Origin: Domibacillus aminovorans
Lineage (GTDB): Bacteria; Bacillota; Bacilli; Bacillales; Domibacillaceae
Length of the DNA stretch: 64,000 nucleotides
Reading direction: 5' to 3'
Assembly: GCF_001643235.1 (NCBI RefSeq)
Contig: NZ_LQWY01000036.1
Coordinates: 24,586 to 88,585 of the forward strand
The position numbers were made by a program, and so were the translations under genes. Below the pieces are notes generated by a model, which made no database searches, was not told where the DNA came from, and worked only from the letters and a program-made list of their open reading frames with translations. Positions 32,397 through 40,595 of the stretch are shown piece after piece. Position 1 is the stretch's first letter; each line of letters starts with the position of its first letter.

Positions 32397-33524
32397 ATGA
32401 ATTTAATAAAGTGGTTTTACACAAAGCGATATAACATAAAAGCAATTTATGCCGAGTTTCCGAATTCAACCGTCATTTTTCGGCCTATCAACCGATATTA
32501 CTTCGTTTATAATGTCAACTGGTCGGAGAACGATCCACCTGTGACGAAAGAAAATCTTGAACAAATGGAACAGGGATTAAATGACGAACTAGGCACCGGT
32601 CACTTTTACCGTAATCGCAAATCAAAAAAACAGGGGGTCCCCGCAGTGAAAAAAGCGATGATTATTGTTAATCCATCATCTGGAAAGGAGCAAGCAGAAG
32701 AACACATTGATCAAGTAAAGGAACAGCTTGAAAAATCCGGGTATAACGTTGATATACGTTTGACGGGAGGGGAAGGAGATGCGATGCGCTTTGCAAAAGA
32801 AGGGTGTGATTCAAAGTATGATGCTGTTATTGCAATGGGCGGCGATGGGACGATGAATGAAACGGTCAATGGCCTTGCCGAACAGCCGTATCGTCCTGAG
32901 ATGGGTGTCATTCCTCTTGGAACAGTGAACGATTTTGCACGTGCGCTCAATGTGCCGATTGATCTGATAGAAGCGATTGGCGTGCTAGGGGGCAAGACGG
33001 AATTGGCGGATATCGGTAAAATAAATGACCGCTATTTTTTGAATGTTTTAGCACTAGGAGGCATTGCTGAAGCAACTGGTGAAGTCACATCTGAACAAAA
33101 AACATCAATGGGATCGCTTGCGTATATTATCGAAGGATTAAAAACATTGACGGATAAAACACCATTTACGATCACAGTGGAAGCAGATAGCGGCACATAT
33201 GAAGAAGAATCGCTTCTTTTTTTAGCAGCATTGACGAATTCGGTCGCTGGCTTTGAAAAGCTTGCACCTGATGCTAAAGTAGCCGATGGACAGTTTCACT
33301 GCTTTATCGTGAAAAATGTGGCGCTGCCTAAATTGCTGCGGATTGGGGCAAATTTATTAAAAGGAGACTTTCAAAAAGATCCTGATGTCATTTATTTCAC
33401 ATCGGAAAAATTGAAAATCAGTTCATCGCTGGAGTTGAAAGCAAATGTAGACGGTGATATGGCGGATACTGTGCCGTTTGAATTAAAAGTGCTTCCAGGT
33501 CATTTGACTATTTTTACTTCTTAA
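32397..33524 (+). CDS. Diacylglycerol/lipid kinase (YegS/DgkB family) with N-terminal extension
   Basis: 375 residues from ATG 32397 (AGGTGAAG site 4 bases upstream). The kinase core begins at about residue 85: KKAMIIVNPSSGK, the nucleotide motif MGGDGTMNETVNGL, PLGTVNDFARALN and ANVDGD near the end. These enzymes phosphorylate diacylglycerol or related lipids at the membrane. The first 83 residues (YAEFPNSTVIFRPINRYYF and beyond) are unlike the family. An alternative GTG start at 32646 with GGGGG upstream would give a normal 292-residue enzyme. Confidence 0.82.
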   Translation: MNLIKWFYTKRYNIKAIYAEFPNSTVIFRPINRYYFVYNVNWSENDPPVTKENLEQMEQGLNDELGTGHFYRNRKSKKQGVPAVKKAMIIVNPSSGKEQAEEHIDQVKEQLEKSGYNVDIRLTGGEGDAMRFAKEGCDSKYDAVIAMGGDGTMNETVNGLAEQPYRPEMGVIPLGTVNDFARALNVPIDLIEAIGVLGGKTELADIGKINDRYFLNVLALGGIAEATGEVTSEQKTSMGSLAYIIEGLKTLTDKTPFTITVEADSGTYEEESLLFLAALTNSVAGFEKLAPDAKVADGQFHCFIVKNVALPKLLRIGANLLKGDFQKDPDVIYFTSEKLKISSSLELKANVDGDMADTVPFELKVLPGHLTIFTS

Positions 33525-33620
33525 AATAGCTGGACGGGCTGTTGTTTTTGCAGATGACAATTGAATCAGATCATTATTTGCGTGTTTTTAATGCTTTATT
33601 TTTTGTTATACTCAGAAAAA

Positions 33621-33646
33621 TGAAACCGAGGTATAATTTGTGCGTA
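33621..33646 (+). promoter_or_regulatory. ECF (SigW-type) promoter of the pspA operon
   Basis: TGAAAC (33621-33626), 16-base spacer, CGTA (33643-33646), an exact SigW consensus, 24 bases before the DUF4178 start codon. A TATACT-like box upstream (33606) could be an additional sigma-A element. Confidence 0.85.
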
Positions 33647-33669
33647 CGTATATGTGAGGTGAAAAGCAA

Positions 33670-34179
33670 ATGAGTTTTTTTAAACGTCTGTTTAAAGGAG
33701 CGGATGAAAAAATTCCCGAAACGAAAGATCGTACGCTTTTAAATGTACGTGTAGGCGATTTCGTCACATATGATCTTGCCGATTATGAAGTGACTGGCAA
33801 GATTCACTATAACGACAGCGGTTATACGTGGGATGCGTACCAGTTGGCAGCAAGCGGGAAAGTAATCTGGCTTAGCGTTGAGCTTGATGATGAGCTTGAA
33901 GTGGGGATGTATGAAACGATTCGCCTGCCGGGGCTCGAACCGGGTACGCGAAAAGTGACGCATGACGGCCGAACATATTATTTAGAGGAACAGGGCCAGG
34001 CATATGTAAAAGGAGAAGGCCGCAGTGAGAACGTCCACGGAAAAAATGTGGACTATTATGACTATATGGATGACTCGGGAGAACATTTTTTATCTGTTGA
34101 AGTATGGGGCGGAGATGTGGAAGTCAGTTACGGATATGAAATTGAAGAATATGAAGTGACCATCTTGGCAGGAAGCTAA
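33670..34179 (+). CDS. DUF4178 domain protein
   Basis: 169 residues, soluble. N-terminal MSFFKRLFKGADEKI amphipathic helix, then beta-rich segments VRVGDFVTYDLADYEVTGKI, WDAYQLAASGKVIWLSVE, RTYYLEEQG and DYYDYMDDSGEHFLSVEVWG typical of DUF4178. It is the first gene of the pspA operon under an exact ECF promoter, and AGGTGAAAAG precedes ATG 33670. The function is unknown; in other genomes it accompanies PspA, DUF350 and spermidine synthase-like proteins, which points to envelope stress. Confidence 0.8.
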   Translation: MSFFKRLFKGADEKIPETKDRTLLNVRVGDFVTYDLADYEVTGKIHYNDSGYTWDAYQLAASGKVIWLSVELDDELEVGMYETIRLPGLEPGTRKVTHDGRTYYLEEQGQAYVKGEGRSENVHGKNVDYYDYMDDSGEHFLSVEVWGGDVEVSYGYEIEEYEVTILAGS

Positions 34180-34198
34180 ACAAATTGGAGGAGATAAC

Positions 34199-34870
34199 AT
34201 GTTTCAATTTTTTAAACGTGTACAGACATATGTTGGATCAGAGCTAAATGCGGCACTTGAAAAAGCAGAAGATCCGGTTAAAATGCTTGATCAATTTATG
34301 CGGGAAATGGCGGCGGATATTCGTGATGCGGAAACAGCTGTAGCGAAACAGCTGGCAAATGAAAAAATGTTGAAAAAGAAATACGATGATGCGAACAGCA
34401 TGGTGGAAAAGCGCCAGCAGCAAGCAATTGACGCTCTTGAAGCAGGCAATGAAGACTTGGCACGCCGCGCGCTCGAAGATAAAAATGTTCACGCTCAGCA
34501 GGCGGACTCCATGCGTACCGCGCACGAACAAGCGGCATCAGATGTTGCGATCCTGCGCGATAAATTGTCTGAAATGAAGCGAGAGTACGAGGAAATGCGC
34601 TTGAAAAAAGATTCCTTAAAAGCGCGTGCGGAATCTGCAAAAACGAGAACGAAAATGAACCGTGCGATGTCATCCGTTGGCGGTGATGAATCACGCCGCG
34701 GCTTTGAACGGATGGAAGAGAAAGTGATGCAGTATGAAGCAGAAGCGGAAACATCAGAAGATTTGCGTGCCGAGTCGCGCAGCCTTGATGATGAACTGGC
34801 TGCTTTGAAGAAAAACAGTGCTGTTGATGATGAACTGGCCGCACTTAAACAAAAGCTCGGAAAAGAATAA
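34199..34870 (+). CDS. pspA: Phage shock protein A (PspA/IM30) homologue
   Basis: 223 residues, almost entirely helical coiled coil. FQFFKRVQTYVGSELNAALE forms the amphipathic helix 0 that binds membranes, and KAEDPVKMLDQFMREMAADI the next conserved segment; the heptad pattern runs to about residue 215. PspA/IM30 proteins build ESCRT-III-like rings or rods on damaged membranes. In B. subtilis the PspA gene is controlled by SigW, matching the promoter here. GGAGG before ATG 34199. Second gene of a five-gene operon. Confidence 0.92.
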   Translation: MFQFFKRVQTYVGSELNAALEKAEDPVKMLDQFMREMAADIRDAETAVAKQLANEKMLKKKYDDANSMVEKRQQQAIDALEAGNEDLARRALEDKNVHAQQADSMRTAHEQAASDVAILRDKLSEMKREYEEMRLKKDSLKARAESAKTRTKMNRAMSSVGGDESRRGFERMEEKVMQYEAEAETSEDLRAESRSLDDELAALKKNSAVDDELAALKQKLGKE

Positions 34871-34877
34871 GGAACCG

Positions 34878-34901
34878 CGGCCCGCATAGATGGGCGGGCC
34901 G
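34878..34901 (+). other. Intra-operon hairpin after pspA
   Basis: CGGCCCGC (34878-34885) pairs with GCGGGCCG (34894-34901), a strong GC stem followed only by GTTTCTGTT; it could attenuate transcription or protect the pspA message, so that pspA exceeds the downstream genes. Confidence 0.6.
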
Positions 34902-34928
34902 TTTCTGTTCATTTGGAGTGTTTCATTT

Positions 34929-35483
34929 ATGATAAAAAAAGGATGGCTAACCGGAACGATTGCGTTTGTCGTGTTTCTTGCTGCGTGCGGATTGTCAGAG
35001 GCCGATGATTATATTGATGAAAATTATACGTTCGTCGACGCCGTTCAAAACAACATGAGTTCAAATGACCGTGCACTTGTATACCGGGTAAATAAAAGTG
35101 TCCCGGATACAGCAGCAGAATTGATCGAAGTACAGAAACCGGAACAAATCGGTGAAGAAGTAGACGGTAGGCAAGTGCTCGTCTATGATGATGAGTTTAT
35201 TATATTAACAGAAGATCCAGACAATCCAGGATCGACACTTGTTGAAGTAGCAGAAGATGAGTTTGTCCGTACGCATTACAATCCCGGTTTCTTTTCGGGC
35301 ATGCTGCTAGGCTCGTTTTTAAATGGCCGTTTCGGTTCAAACTGGGAGCGGACGCAGTCGAACAAGTGCCGTCAAAATAACGATGATTGCTACTCGGGCG
35401 GTGGATACTACGGTTCATTTTCATCTGGTACATACGGGAGAGGCTCCGTGTTTCGAGGTGGCGGCCCAGGATCAGGCAAGTAA
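34929..35483 (+). CDS. DUF4247 lipoprotein-like protein
   Basis: 184 residues from ATG 34929 (TTGGAGTG site; open frame upstream to 34890). Signal peptide GTIAFVVFLAAC with a lipobox Cys at about residue 20. The mature part has an acidic stretch (DYIDENYTFVDAVQNN), a hydrophobic middle (PGFFSGMLLGSFLNGRFGS) and a Gly/Ser-rich tail. DUF4247 proteins occur with DUF4178 and DUF350. The function is unknown, located on the outer side of the membrane. It follows pspA after a hairpin. Confidence 0.75.
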   Translation: MIKKGWLTGTIAFVVFLAACGLSEADDYIDENYTFVDAVQNNMSSNDRALVYRVNKSVPDTAAELIEVQKPEQIGEEVDGRQVLVYDDEFIILTEDPDNPGSTLVEVAEDEFVRTHYNPGFFSGMLLGSFLNGRFGSNWERTQSNKCRQNNDDCYSGGGYYGSFSSGTYGRGSVFRGGGPGSGK

Positions 35484-35510
35484 TAGTATATTAAGAGAGG
35501 GGATTCGGTT

Positions 35511-35906
35511 GTGAACCCATTTTTGTTGACGTTTTTGTATTATGCGATTGCCATTGCAATCGTGGTAGTAGGTTTGGTGATTTTTGAACAGATAACGAGA
35601 AAGTATAAAGATTGGGATGAAATTAAAGGCCGCAATGCAGCGGTTGCGTTGTCGATTGGTGGAAAAACTATCGGTATTTGCATCATTCTTACGTTTTCTA
35701 TTTTCCACAACGATACGATATTAGAGACGGTATACTGGGGATTATTCGGAATGGTGCTTCAATTAGTAGCCTATGTTTTATTTGAACTATTCACAAGAAA
35801 TTTTTCAGTGGAAGAGCAGTTGAAAGAGGGAAATCTAGCAGTAGGTATTGTCTCATTTTCTGTTTCCGTTGGCCTGGCGTTTGTTATTGGCGCCTCGATT
35901 TCGTAA
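35511..35906 (+). CDS. DUF350 membrane protein
   Basis: 131 residues from GTG 35511. Four membrane segments: LTFLYYAIAIAIVVVGLVIF, NAAVALSIGGKTIGICIIL, VYWGLFGMVLQLVAYVLFEL and AVGIVSFSVSVGLAFVIGAS. GRNAAVALSIGG is the DUF350 signature repeated as EGNLAVGIVSFS. DUF350 is linked genomically with spermidine synthase-like and ATP-grasp proteins; the mechanism is unknown. It is followed after 12 bases by the SpeE-like gene. Confidence 0.82.
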   Translation: MNPFLLTFLYYAIAIAIVVVGLVIFEQITRKYKDWDEIKGRNAAVALSIGGKTIGICIILTFSIFHNDTILETVYWGLFGMVLQLVAYVLFELFTRNFSVEEQLKEGNLAVGIVSFSVSVGLAFVIGASIS

Positions 35907-35918
35907 GGCGGTGCTCAC

Positions 35919-37472
35919 ATGACTGAACAGGAATCCATCCGGCAAAGCCGTTCGATTTATTACGCATCAGGTATCGTATCGATTTGCGGAATTATATTTG
36001 AAGTGCTGTTCGGTGCACTCGGTTCGTACATTTTAGGAGATGGAGTGAAGCAGTATACGCTCACCATCTCCCTTTTTTTAACCGGAATGGGTATCGGCGC
36101 ATACATAAGTGAAAAAATGACGAATCATTTGATTGCATCATTTATCTGGATTGAATATGGTATCGGTCTTGTCGGTGGTTTTTCATCGATGCTGCTCTTT
36201 GGCGTAACGGCATATTTGCCAGACGGGACCGATGCCCTTTTTTTATACAGCGTTACATTATTAGTTGGAACGCTTACCGGTGTAGAACTGCCGATTTTAA
36301 TTCGGAAAGCAAATGAGATTGGCGTTTCACTGCAAAAAAGTGCAGCGAAAGTACTGTTTTCCGATTATGCCGGCGGGTTAGTGGGCGGACTGCTCTTTTT
36401 ATTTTTACTCCGTCCGTACTTTGGATTAGTCAAAACATCGTTTCTCGTTGCCCTTATTAATGTAGCTGTTGCTCTTTGGATAGTATTCCGTTTTAAAAAA
36501 GAATTGAAACGATTCACGTTACATGCAGTATCAGGTGTTGTATTTTTGCTTATTTTAATCGCAGGTGCATTATTTGGAGAAGAAGCAGCTTTTCATTTTG
36601 AACAAAAATTGTATCATGATCCAGTCGTGTATTCCGAGCAGACAGCGTATCAGCAAATTATTTTGACGCGTGAGCAGGGAGATACACGTCTTTATTTAGA
36701 CGGGCAATTACAGTTCAGCTCTTCAGATGAGCATCGATATCATGAAATACTTGTGCATCCAGTTATGTCTGCATCCAAGCGTCATAACGATGTACTTGTC
36801 CTAGGCGGCGGCGACGGGCTTGCCATGCGGGAGTTGTTGAAATATGAAGATTTGGGAAAGGTGACACTTGTCGATCTCGATCCAGCAATGACAGAAGAGG
36901 CGCGAACGAATCACTTATTGACGGAATTAAATAAAGGTTCGCTTGATGACAGTCGTGTGAATGTGGTGAATGACGATGCCTTTCAGTTTCTTGAAGCAGC
37001 GGATAGTTTATATGATGTTATTATCGTCGATTTACCGGATCCCAATAATGAATCGCTGAATAAACTGTATACGCAGGAATTTTATTCGCTTATCCGCAAT
37101 CATTTGCAGCCAGATGGTGCTTCGGTGATACAGGCGACAAGCCCTGTTTTTGCGCCGGAAGTATATTGGACGATTGATAAAACAATTAAAGAAGCCGGAT
37201 TGAAAACGGAAAATTTACATGCTGATATTCCAAGCTTCGGCGGGTGGGGATTTATTTTAGCATCGCGTGAACCCGTGCAGTTATCTAAACTGAGTATTAT
37301 GGACGATACACGCTATTTAACGACGGATATGCTGCCAGCGCTAGCAGAATTCGGCAAAGATGAGGATGCCCATATAGAAGATGAGAACGGCCATCCAGTG
37401 ACGTTAAAACCGAATACATTAATACGGCCGAATTTAATTGAAGTCTATGAAAATTCGTGGCGTTATTATTGA
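35919..37472 (+). CDS. Membrane-anchored spermidine synthase-like methyltransferase-fold protein
   Basis: 517 residues. About seven membrane segments fill residues 15-225, then a SpeE-type catalytic domain: YLDGQLQFSSSDEHRYHEIL, VLVLGGGDGLAMRELLKYE (cofactor loop), VTLVDLDPAMTEEAR and IIVDLPDPN. The GGGDG and DE residues of aminopropyltransferases are present, so activity on a polyamine using decarboxylated S-adenosylmethionine is possible but unproven, as such fused proteins often lack a known substrate. Last gene of the DUF4178-pspA-DUF4247-DUF350 operon. Confidence 0.82.
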   Translation: MTEQESIRQSRSIYYASGIVSICGIIFEVLFGALGSYILGDGVKQYTLTISLFLTGMGIGAYISEKMTNHLIASFIWIEYGIGLVGGFSSMLLFGVTAYLPDGTDALFLYSVTLLVGTLTGVELPILIRKANEIGVSLQKSAAKVLFSDYAGGLVGGLLFLFLLRPYFGLVKTSFLVALINVAVALWIVFRFKKELKRFTLHAVSGVVFLLILIAGALFGEEAAFHFEQKLYHDPVVYSEQTAYQQIILTREQGDTRLYLDGQLQFSSSDEHRYHEILVHPVMSASKRHNDVLVLGGGDGLAMRELLKYEDLGKVTLVDLDPAMTEEARTNHLLTELNKGSLDDSRVNVVNDDAFQFLEAADSLYDVIIVDLPDPNNESLNKLYTQEFYSLIRNHLQPDGASVIQATSPVFAPEVYWTIDKTIKEAGLKTENLHADIPSFGGWGFILASREPVQLSKLSIMDDTRYLTTDMLPALAEFGKDEDAHIEDENGHPVTLKPNTLIRPNLIEVYENSWRYY

Positions 37473-37506
37473 AAAGAGCCGCCCCAGGTAGTGAGGCGGC
37501 TCTTTT
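37472..37506. terminator. Terminator of the pspA operon
   Basis: AAAAGAGCCGCC (37472-37483) pairs with GGCGGCTCTTTT (37495-37506); T and A flanks suit both directions and the convergent small gene at 37534. Confidence 0.88.
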
Positions 37507-37533
37507 TGCGACTAAATCAAAATCAAGGTTTTG

Positions 37534-37716
37534 TTATTCTGTCGCTGCGAGCAGCTGTTCATTTAAGGCTTTCAATTCTAATTCCATTGCTGTCAACATT
37601 TCTTCTGCTTTTGTCGTGCCATGTCCAGTTGATTCCAATTTTTCAATATCACCTTGCACACGCATATAATCCATTTTCAGTTCGGCAATTTTATATTCAA
37701 TTTGTGATTTTTTCAT
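37534..37716 (-). CDS. Small helical protein of the SE1832 family
   Basis: 60 residues, one long helix: IEYKIAELKMDYMRVQGDIE and KLESTGHGTTKAEEML then LELKALNEQLLA. The central GHGT turn with helices on both sides recalls the Firmicute SE1832 family of small coiled-coil proteins, whose function is unknown. AAGGCGGGA site before the ATG. A single gene, cytoplasmic by sequence. Confidence 0.7.
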   Translation of the reverse strand: MKKSQIEYKIAELKMDYMRVQGDIEKLESTGHGTTKAEEMLTAMELELKALNEQLLAATE

Positions 37717-37760
37717 CAGAATCCCGCCTTTATGATGTTTCTTTTATTTTACATGTGCAA

Positions 37761-37789
37761 AATAAAAAAGGCCACTGCACTGAGCAGTG
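37761..37789 (-). terminator. Terminator after the 35-residue membrane peptide gene
   Basis: CACTGC (37773-37778)/GCAGTG (37784-37789) stem; on the minus strand it is followed by GCCTTTTTTATTTT. Confidence 0.7.
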
Positions 37790-37809
37790 TACCCATGCTT
37801 ATTTTAAAA

Positions 37810-37917
37810 TTAAGAAGAGACAATGAACTCGAATGCGAGGTTTAAGAAAAACACCGTATGGACCGCCGCAAAAATAAGTCCTTGTTTATTTAAACGCTTC
37901 ATCAATACTCGATCCAT
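37810..37917 (-). CDS. Small membrane peptide, 35 residues
   Basis: ATG at 37915-37917 with a very good GAGGTGATTAAT leader. Product: basic N-terminus MDRVLMKRLNKQG, then one membrane helix LIFAAVHTVFFLNLAFEFIV. It resembles no named family that I recognise; similar short single-span peptides are common regulators or structural factors in Bacillaceae. It has its own terminator, which supports a real gene. Confidence 0.6.
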   Translation of the reverse strand: MDRVLMKRLNKQGLIFAAVHTVFFLNLAFEFIVSS

Positions 37918-38004
37918 ATTAATCACCTCATAAATAGTTTGTAAAGATATAATACTATATGTTCACAAAAAATTCAAAACTTTTTTACTTATTTGGTACA
38001 AAAA

Positions 38005-38033
38005 AATAAAAAGAAGCAAATTTCGCTTCTTTT
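38005..38033 (-). terminator. Terminator of cardiolipin synthase
   Basis: AAAAGAAGC (38009-38017)/GCTTCTTTT (38025-38033) stem; T-rich on the minus strand exit. Confidence 0.75.
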
Positions 38034-39501
38034 AAAGGATTGGAGATAGTAATCTAGAAATGGATTCTTTAAACTTAATCATTAAAGAGCGCTGTTGATA
38101 CAATTCAGGTGTTAATTCATACGAAACGAGCATATCATCCATAAAAATTTTTGCGAGCGCTTTGCCGCTTTCATAATCATACATGAATGCATTCACTTCA
38201 AAATTTAACCGGAAGCTGCGCACATCAATATTAGCTGTACCGACCGAACTTAACTTATCATCTACGACAATCGTTTTCGCATGAATGAATCCATCATCAT
38301 AAATATAAATTTTTGCCCCGGCTTTCATAAGTTCACCCGCATATGAATACGTCGCCCAGTAAACAAACATATGATCAGGTTTATTTGGAATCATAATTTT
38401 TACATCAATCCCAGACAAAGCAGCGATCCGAAGTGCATCTAAAATACTCGCATCTGGAATGAAATAGGGAGTCTGAATGTAAATGGACTTTTTAGCGGTT
38501 GTAATGAGTTTAAAGTAACCGCTTTTAATTTGCTCCCATTCAGAGTCCGGGCCGCTTGTGACCACTTGAAGTGCGACATCGCCTTTTGTTACGGGTGCAG
38601 GAAAAAGTCGTTCCTCATACACAAAGTCATGCTGTTTTGACGCCTGGTTCCAGTCTAATATGAATCGTGTCTGAAGGGCATGAACAGCACTGCCTTTCAC
38701 GCGCAAATGTGTATCACGCCAGTAACCGAACGATGGATCTTTTCCTAAATATTCGTCACCGACATTGAATCCGCCCACGTAGCCAATCTGTCCGTCAATA
38801 ACAACAATTTTTCGATGATTACGATAGTTAAGGCGTAAATTAACATAAGGAATGGGCGACGGGAAGAAAACTTCTACAACGCCTCCCGCTTCAATCAATT
38901 CTTTAAAATGGCGCCGTCTTAACTTTCTGGAGCCTAAGTCATCAAAAAGCACACATACTTCAATACCTTCTCGTGCTTTTTCAGTTAAAGCATGAATTAA
39001 TTTTTTTCCAAGTTCATCAAAGCGGAAGATGTAATACTGAAGGTGTATATGGTCTTTCGCATTGCGTATATCCTTTATTAATGCTTCAAACTTAGCGTTG
39101 CCATCTATATAAATATCGACGCTGTTATCTTCAGATAAAACAGCGTCATTGTGACTGAGCAGCATATACACCAATTTTGCGTTTTTCTGGGTATGTGGGT
39201 TGGCGAAAGGAAAAACACTTCCTTTGATGGCTTGTTTTTGATGGTCGATCTGCTCTTCAATGCCGACTTTCTTTTTATCATCCCAATCAAACAGGCGGCT
39301 TCTGCTTAAATTTTGTCCGAAGACGAGATAGAGAAAAAAACCAAGAAAAGGTATGAAAAAGAGTACCATAAGCCATGCCCAAGTTGCACTAGGATCACGT
39401 CGTTCAAGGAAAATAACGACTACGGCGAATGTAACATTCAATGCGAATAAAGTATATGCAGCCCATGGCCAGATTGGAATACCGATCGTCACGTTTATCA
39501 C
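38032..39501 (-). CDS. cls: Cardiolipin synthase
   Basis: 489 residues. Two N-terminal membrane helices (about residues 10-60, with DPSATWAWLMVLFFIPFLGF between), then two phospholipase D motifs HxKxxxxD: HRKIVVIDGQIGYVGGFN (first) and HAKTIVVDDKLSSVGTANID (second). It joins two phosphatidylglycerol molecules into cardiolipin at the membrane. The length is typical (480-510). No operon partner upstream; on the plus strand a small gene (39667) starts divergently 165 bases away. Confidence 0.93.
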   Translation of the reverse strand: MINVTIGIPIWPWAAYTLFALNVTFAVVVIFLERRDPSATWAWLMVLFFIPFLGFFLYLVFGQNLSRSRLFDWDDKKKVGIEEQIDHQKQAIKGSVFPFANPHTQKNAKLVYMLLSHNDAVLSEDNSVDIYIDGNAKFEALIKDIRNAKDHIHLQYYIFRFDELGKKLIHALTEKAREGIEVCVLFDDLGSRKLRRRHFKELIEAGGVVEVFFPSPIPYVNLRLNYRNHRKIVVIDGQIGYVGGFNVGDEYLGKDPSFGYWRDTHLRVKGSAVHALQTRFILDWNQASKQHDFVYEERLFPAPVTKGDVALQVVTSGPDSEWEQIKSGYFKLITTAKKSIYIQTPYFIPDASILDALRIAALSGIDVKIMIPNKPDHMFVYWATYSYAGELMKAGAKIYIYDDGFIHAKTIVVDDKLSSVGTANIDVRSFRLNFEVNAFMYDYESGKALAKIFMDDMLVSYELTPELYQQRSLMIKFKESISRLLSPIL

Positions 39502-39666
39502 CGACCTGTTTCAAAATTGTTCTTGCTGTTTATTATACAGGAAAAAAATCAGAATAAACCGGATTGAAATTAGCGAAACGGGGAAAAAGAAGAATACATC
39601 TAAAAAAAGTGAAACAATTTTTTATATAAAACGTATAAACAAAAAAACATTAAAGGATGGATAACG

Positions 39667-39828
39667 ATGAAGAGTGCAGATAGGACTCGCGAAATAGTTG
39701 ATAAAATTGCCCGGCTCGGTGTAAAAGTAACAGCGACTAAATCCAGATTGGAGCTTTGGAAAGCCTTGCAGGGCAATTGTGAAACGGCTGGTTGCGCAAA
39801 GATGGTCACGTCTTATCATATCGGATAA
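39667..39828 (+). CDS. Small hypothetical protein, 53 residues
   Basis: ATG 39667, AAGGATGG site 6 bases upstream. Basic, helical start (SADRTREIVDKIARLG), a strand VKVTATKSRLELWKAL, and two Cys near the end (NCETAGCAKM). The family is not recognised. A rho-independent terminator follows directly. A real gene is plausible but unproven. Confidence 0.5.
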   Translation: MKSADRTREIVDKIARLGVKVTATKSRLELWKALQGNCETAGCAKMVTSYHIG

Positions 39829-39853
39829 GAAAGATGGATCGTTATGCGATTTG

Positions 39854-39887
39854 AAAAAGTCCGGAAACGATTTCCGGACTTTTTTTC
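39854..39887. terminator. Convergent terminator
   Basis: AAAAAGTCCGGAAA (39854-39867) pairs with TTTCCGGACTTTTT (39871-39884) over 14 bp; serves the small gene and the DedA gene. Confidence 0.9.
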
Positions 39888-40503
39888 ATGAACGACGGCG
39901 TATTTTTTTCACGTACCAGACAATCGCAGCAACAAACAGAATGGCAAGGATTGCATATACAACGTTTGAATACACATCCATATAATCAACGATTGTATGC
40001 CATGAATCAGCAAATGCTGCACCGAGATTCACAAGGATTGTATTCCATATTAGTGTTCCGGCTGTCGTGAAGATTAAAAATAAAAAGAAGTTCATGTTCG
40101 ACATCCCAGCTGGAATAGAGATTAAACTGCGGATAAGGGGTACCATTCGGCAAAGAAATACAGTCCATACGCCATACTTATCAAACCACTTATCCGCACG
40201 ATGAATATCTTTTTTTGTCACACGAAGAAAACGGCCATACCGATCAATAATTTTCTCTAAATTTTCAACATCAATTAACAGGCCAATTCCGTATAATATA
40301 ACGGCTCCAATGACTGATCCAGCTGTTGACGCTAAAATAACGCCGGTGACCGTCAAATCCGTTGAGCCGGTCATGACACCACCAAATGTTAAAATGACTT
40401 CAGATGGAATCGGTGGAAATAAATTTTCAAGGGCGATTAAAAAAAAGACACCCCATAATCCGTATTGCTCCATCATTGATATAATCCAATTTTCCATGGC
40501 CAT
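39886..40503 (-). CDS. DedA family membrane protein
   Basis: 205 residues. LENLFPPIPSEVILTFGG is the DedA N-terminal motif with the re-entrant loop, GSVIGAVILYGIG and DRYGRFLRVTKKD follow, and VFLCRMVPLIRSLISIPAG is the second conserved motif with the essential Arg residues. DedA (SNARE-associated/VTT) proteins act as lipid scramblases or flippases, some for undecaprenyl phosphate or phosphatidylethanolamine. It is one of two DedA genes within 2.5 kb; the two differ in sequence, and the role of each is unknown. Confidence 0.88.
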   Translation of the reverse strand: MAMENWIISMMEQYGLWGVFFLIALENLFPPIPSEVILTFGGVMTGSTDLTVTGVILASTAGSVIGAVILYGIGLLIDVENLEKIIDRYGRFLRVTKKDIHRADKWFDKYGVWTVFLCRMVPLIRSLISIPAGMSNMNFFLFLIFTTAGTLIWNTILVNLGAAFADSWHTIVDYMDVYSNVVYAILAILFVAAIVWYVKKIRRRS

Positions 40504-40567
40504 TCCTTTCCCACAAAAGATTTACGCTTAAGATGAAATTATAGCACTTTACGCTTCTTCTTCACCA

Positions 40568-40595
40568 TTAAAAAGACCCGCATTCAAAGCGGGAT
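40568..40595 (-). terminator. Terminator of the deacetylase-DedA-glycosyltransferase operon
   Basis: CCCGC (40577-40581)/GCGGG (40589-40593) stem; minus-strand exit TCTTTTTAA. Confidence 0.75.
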
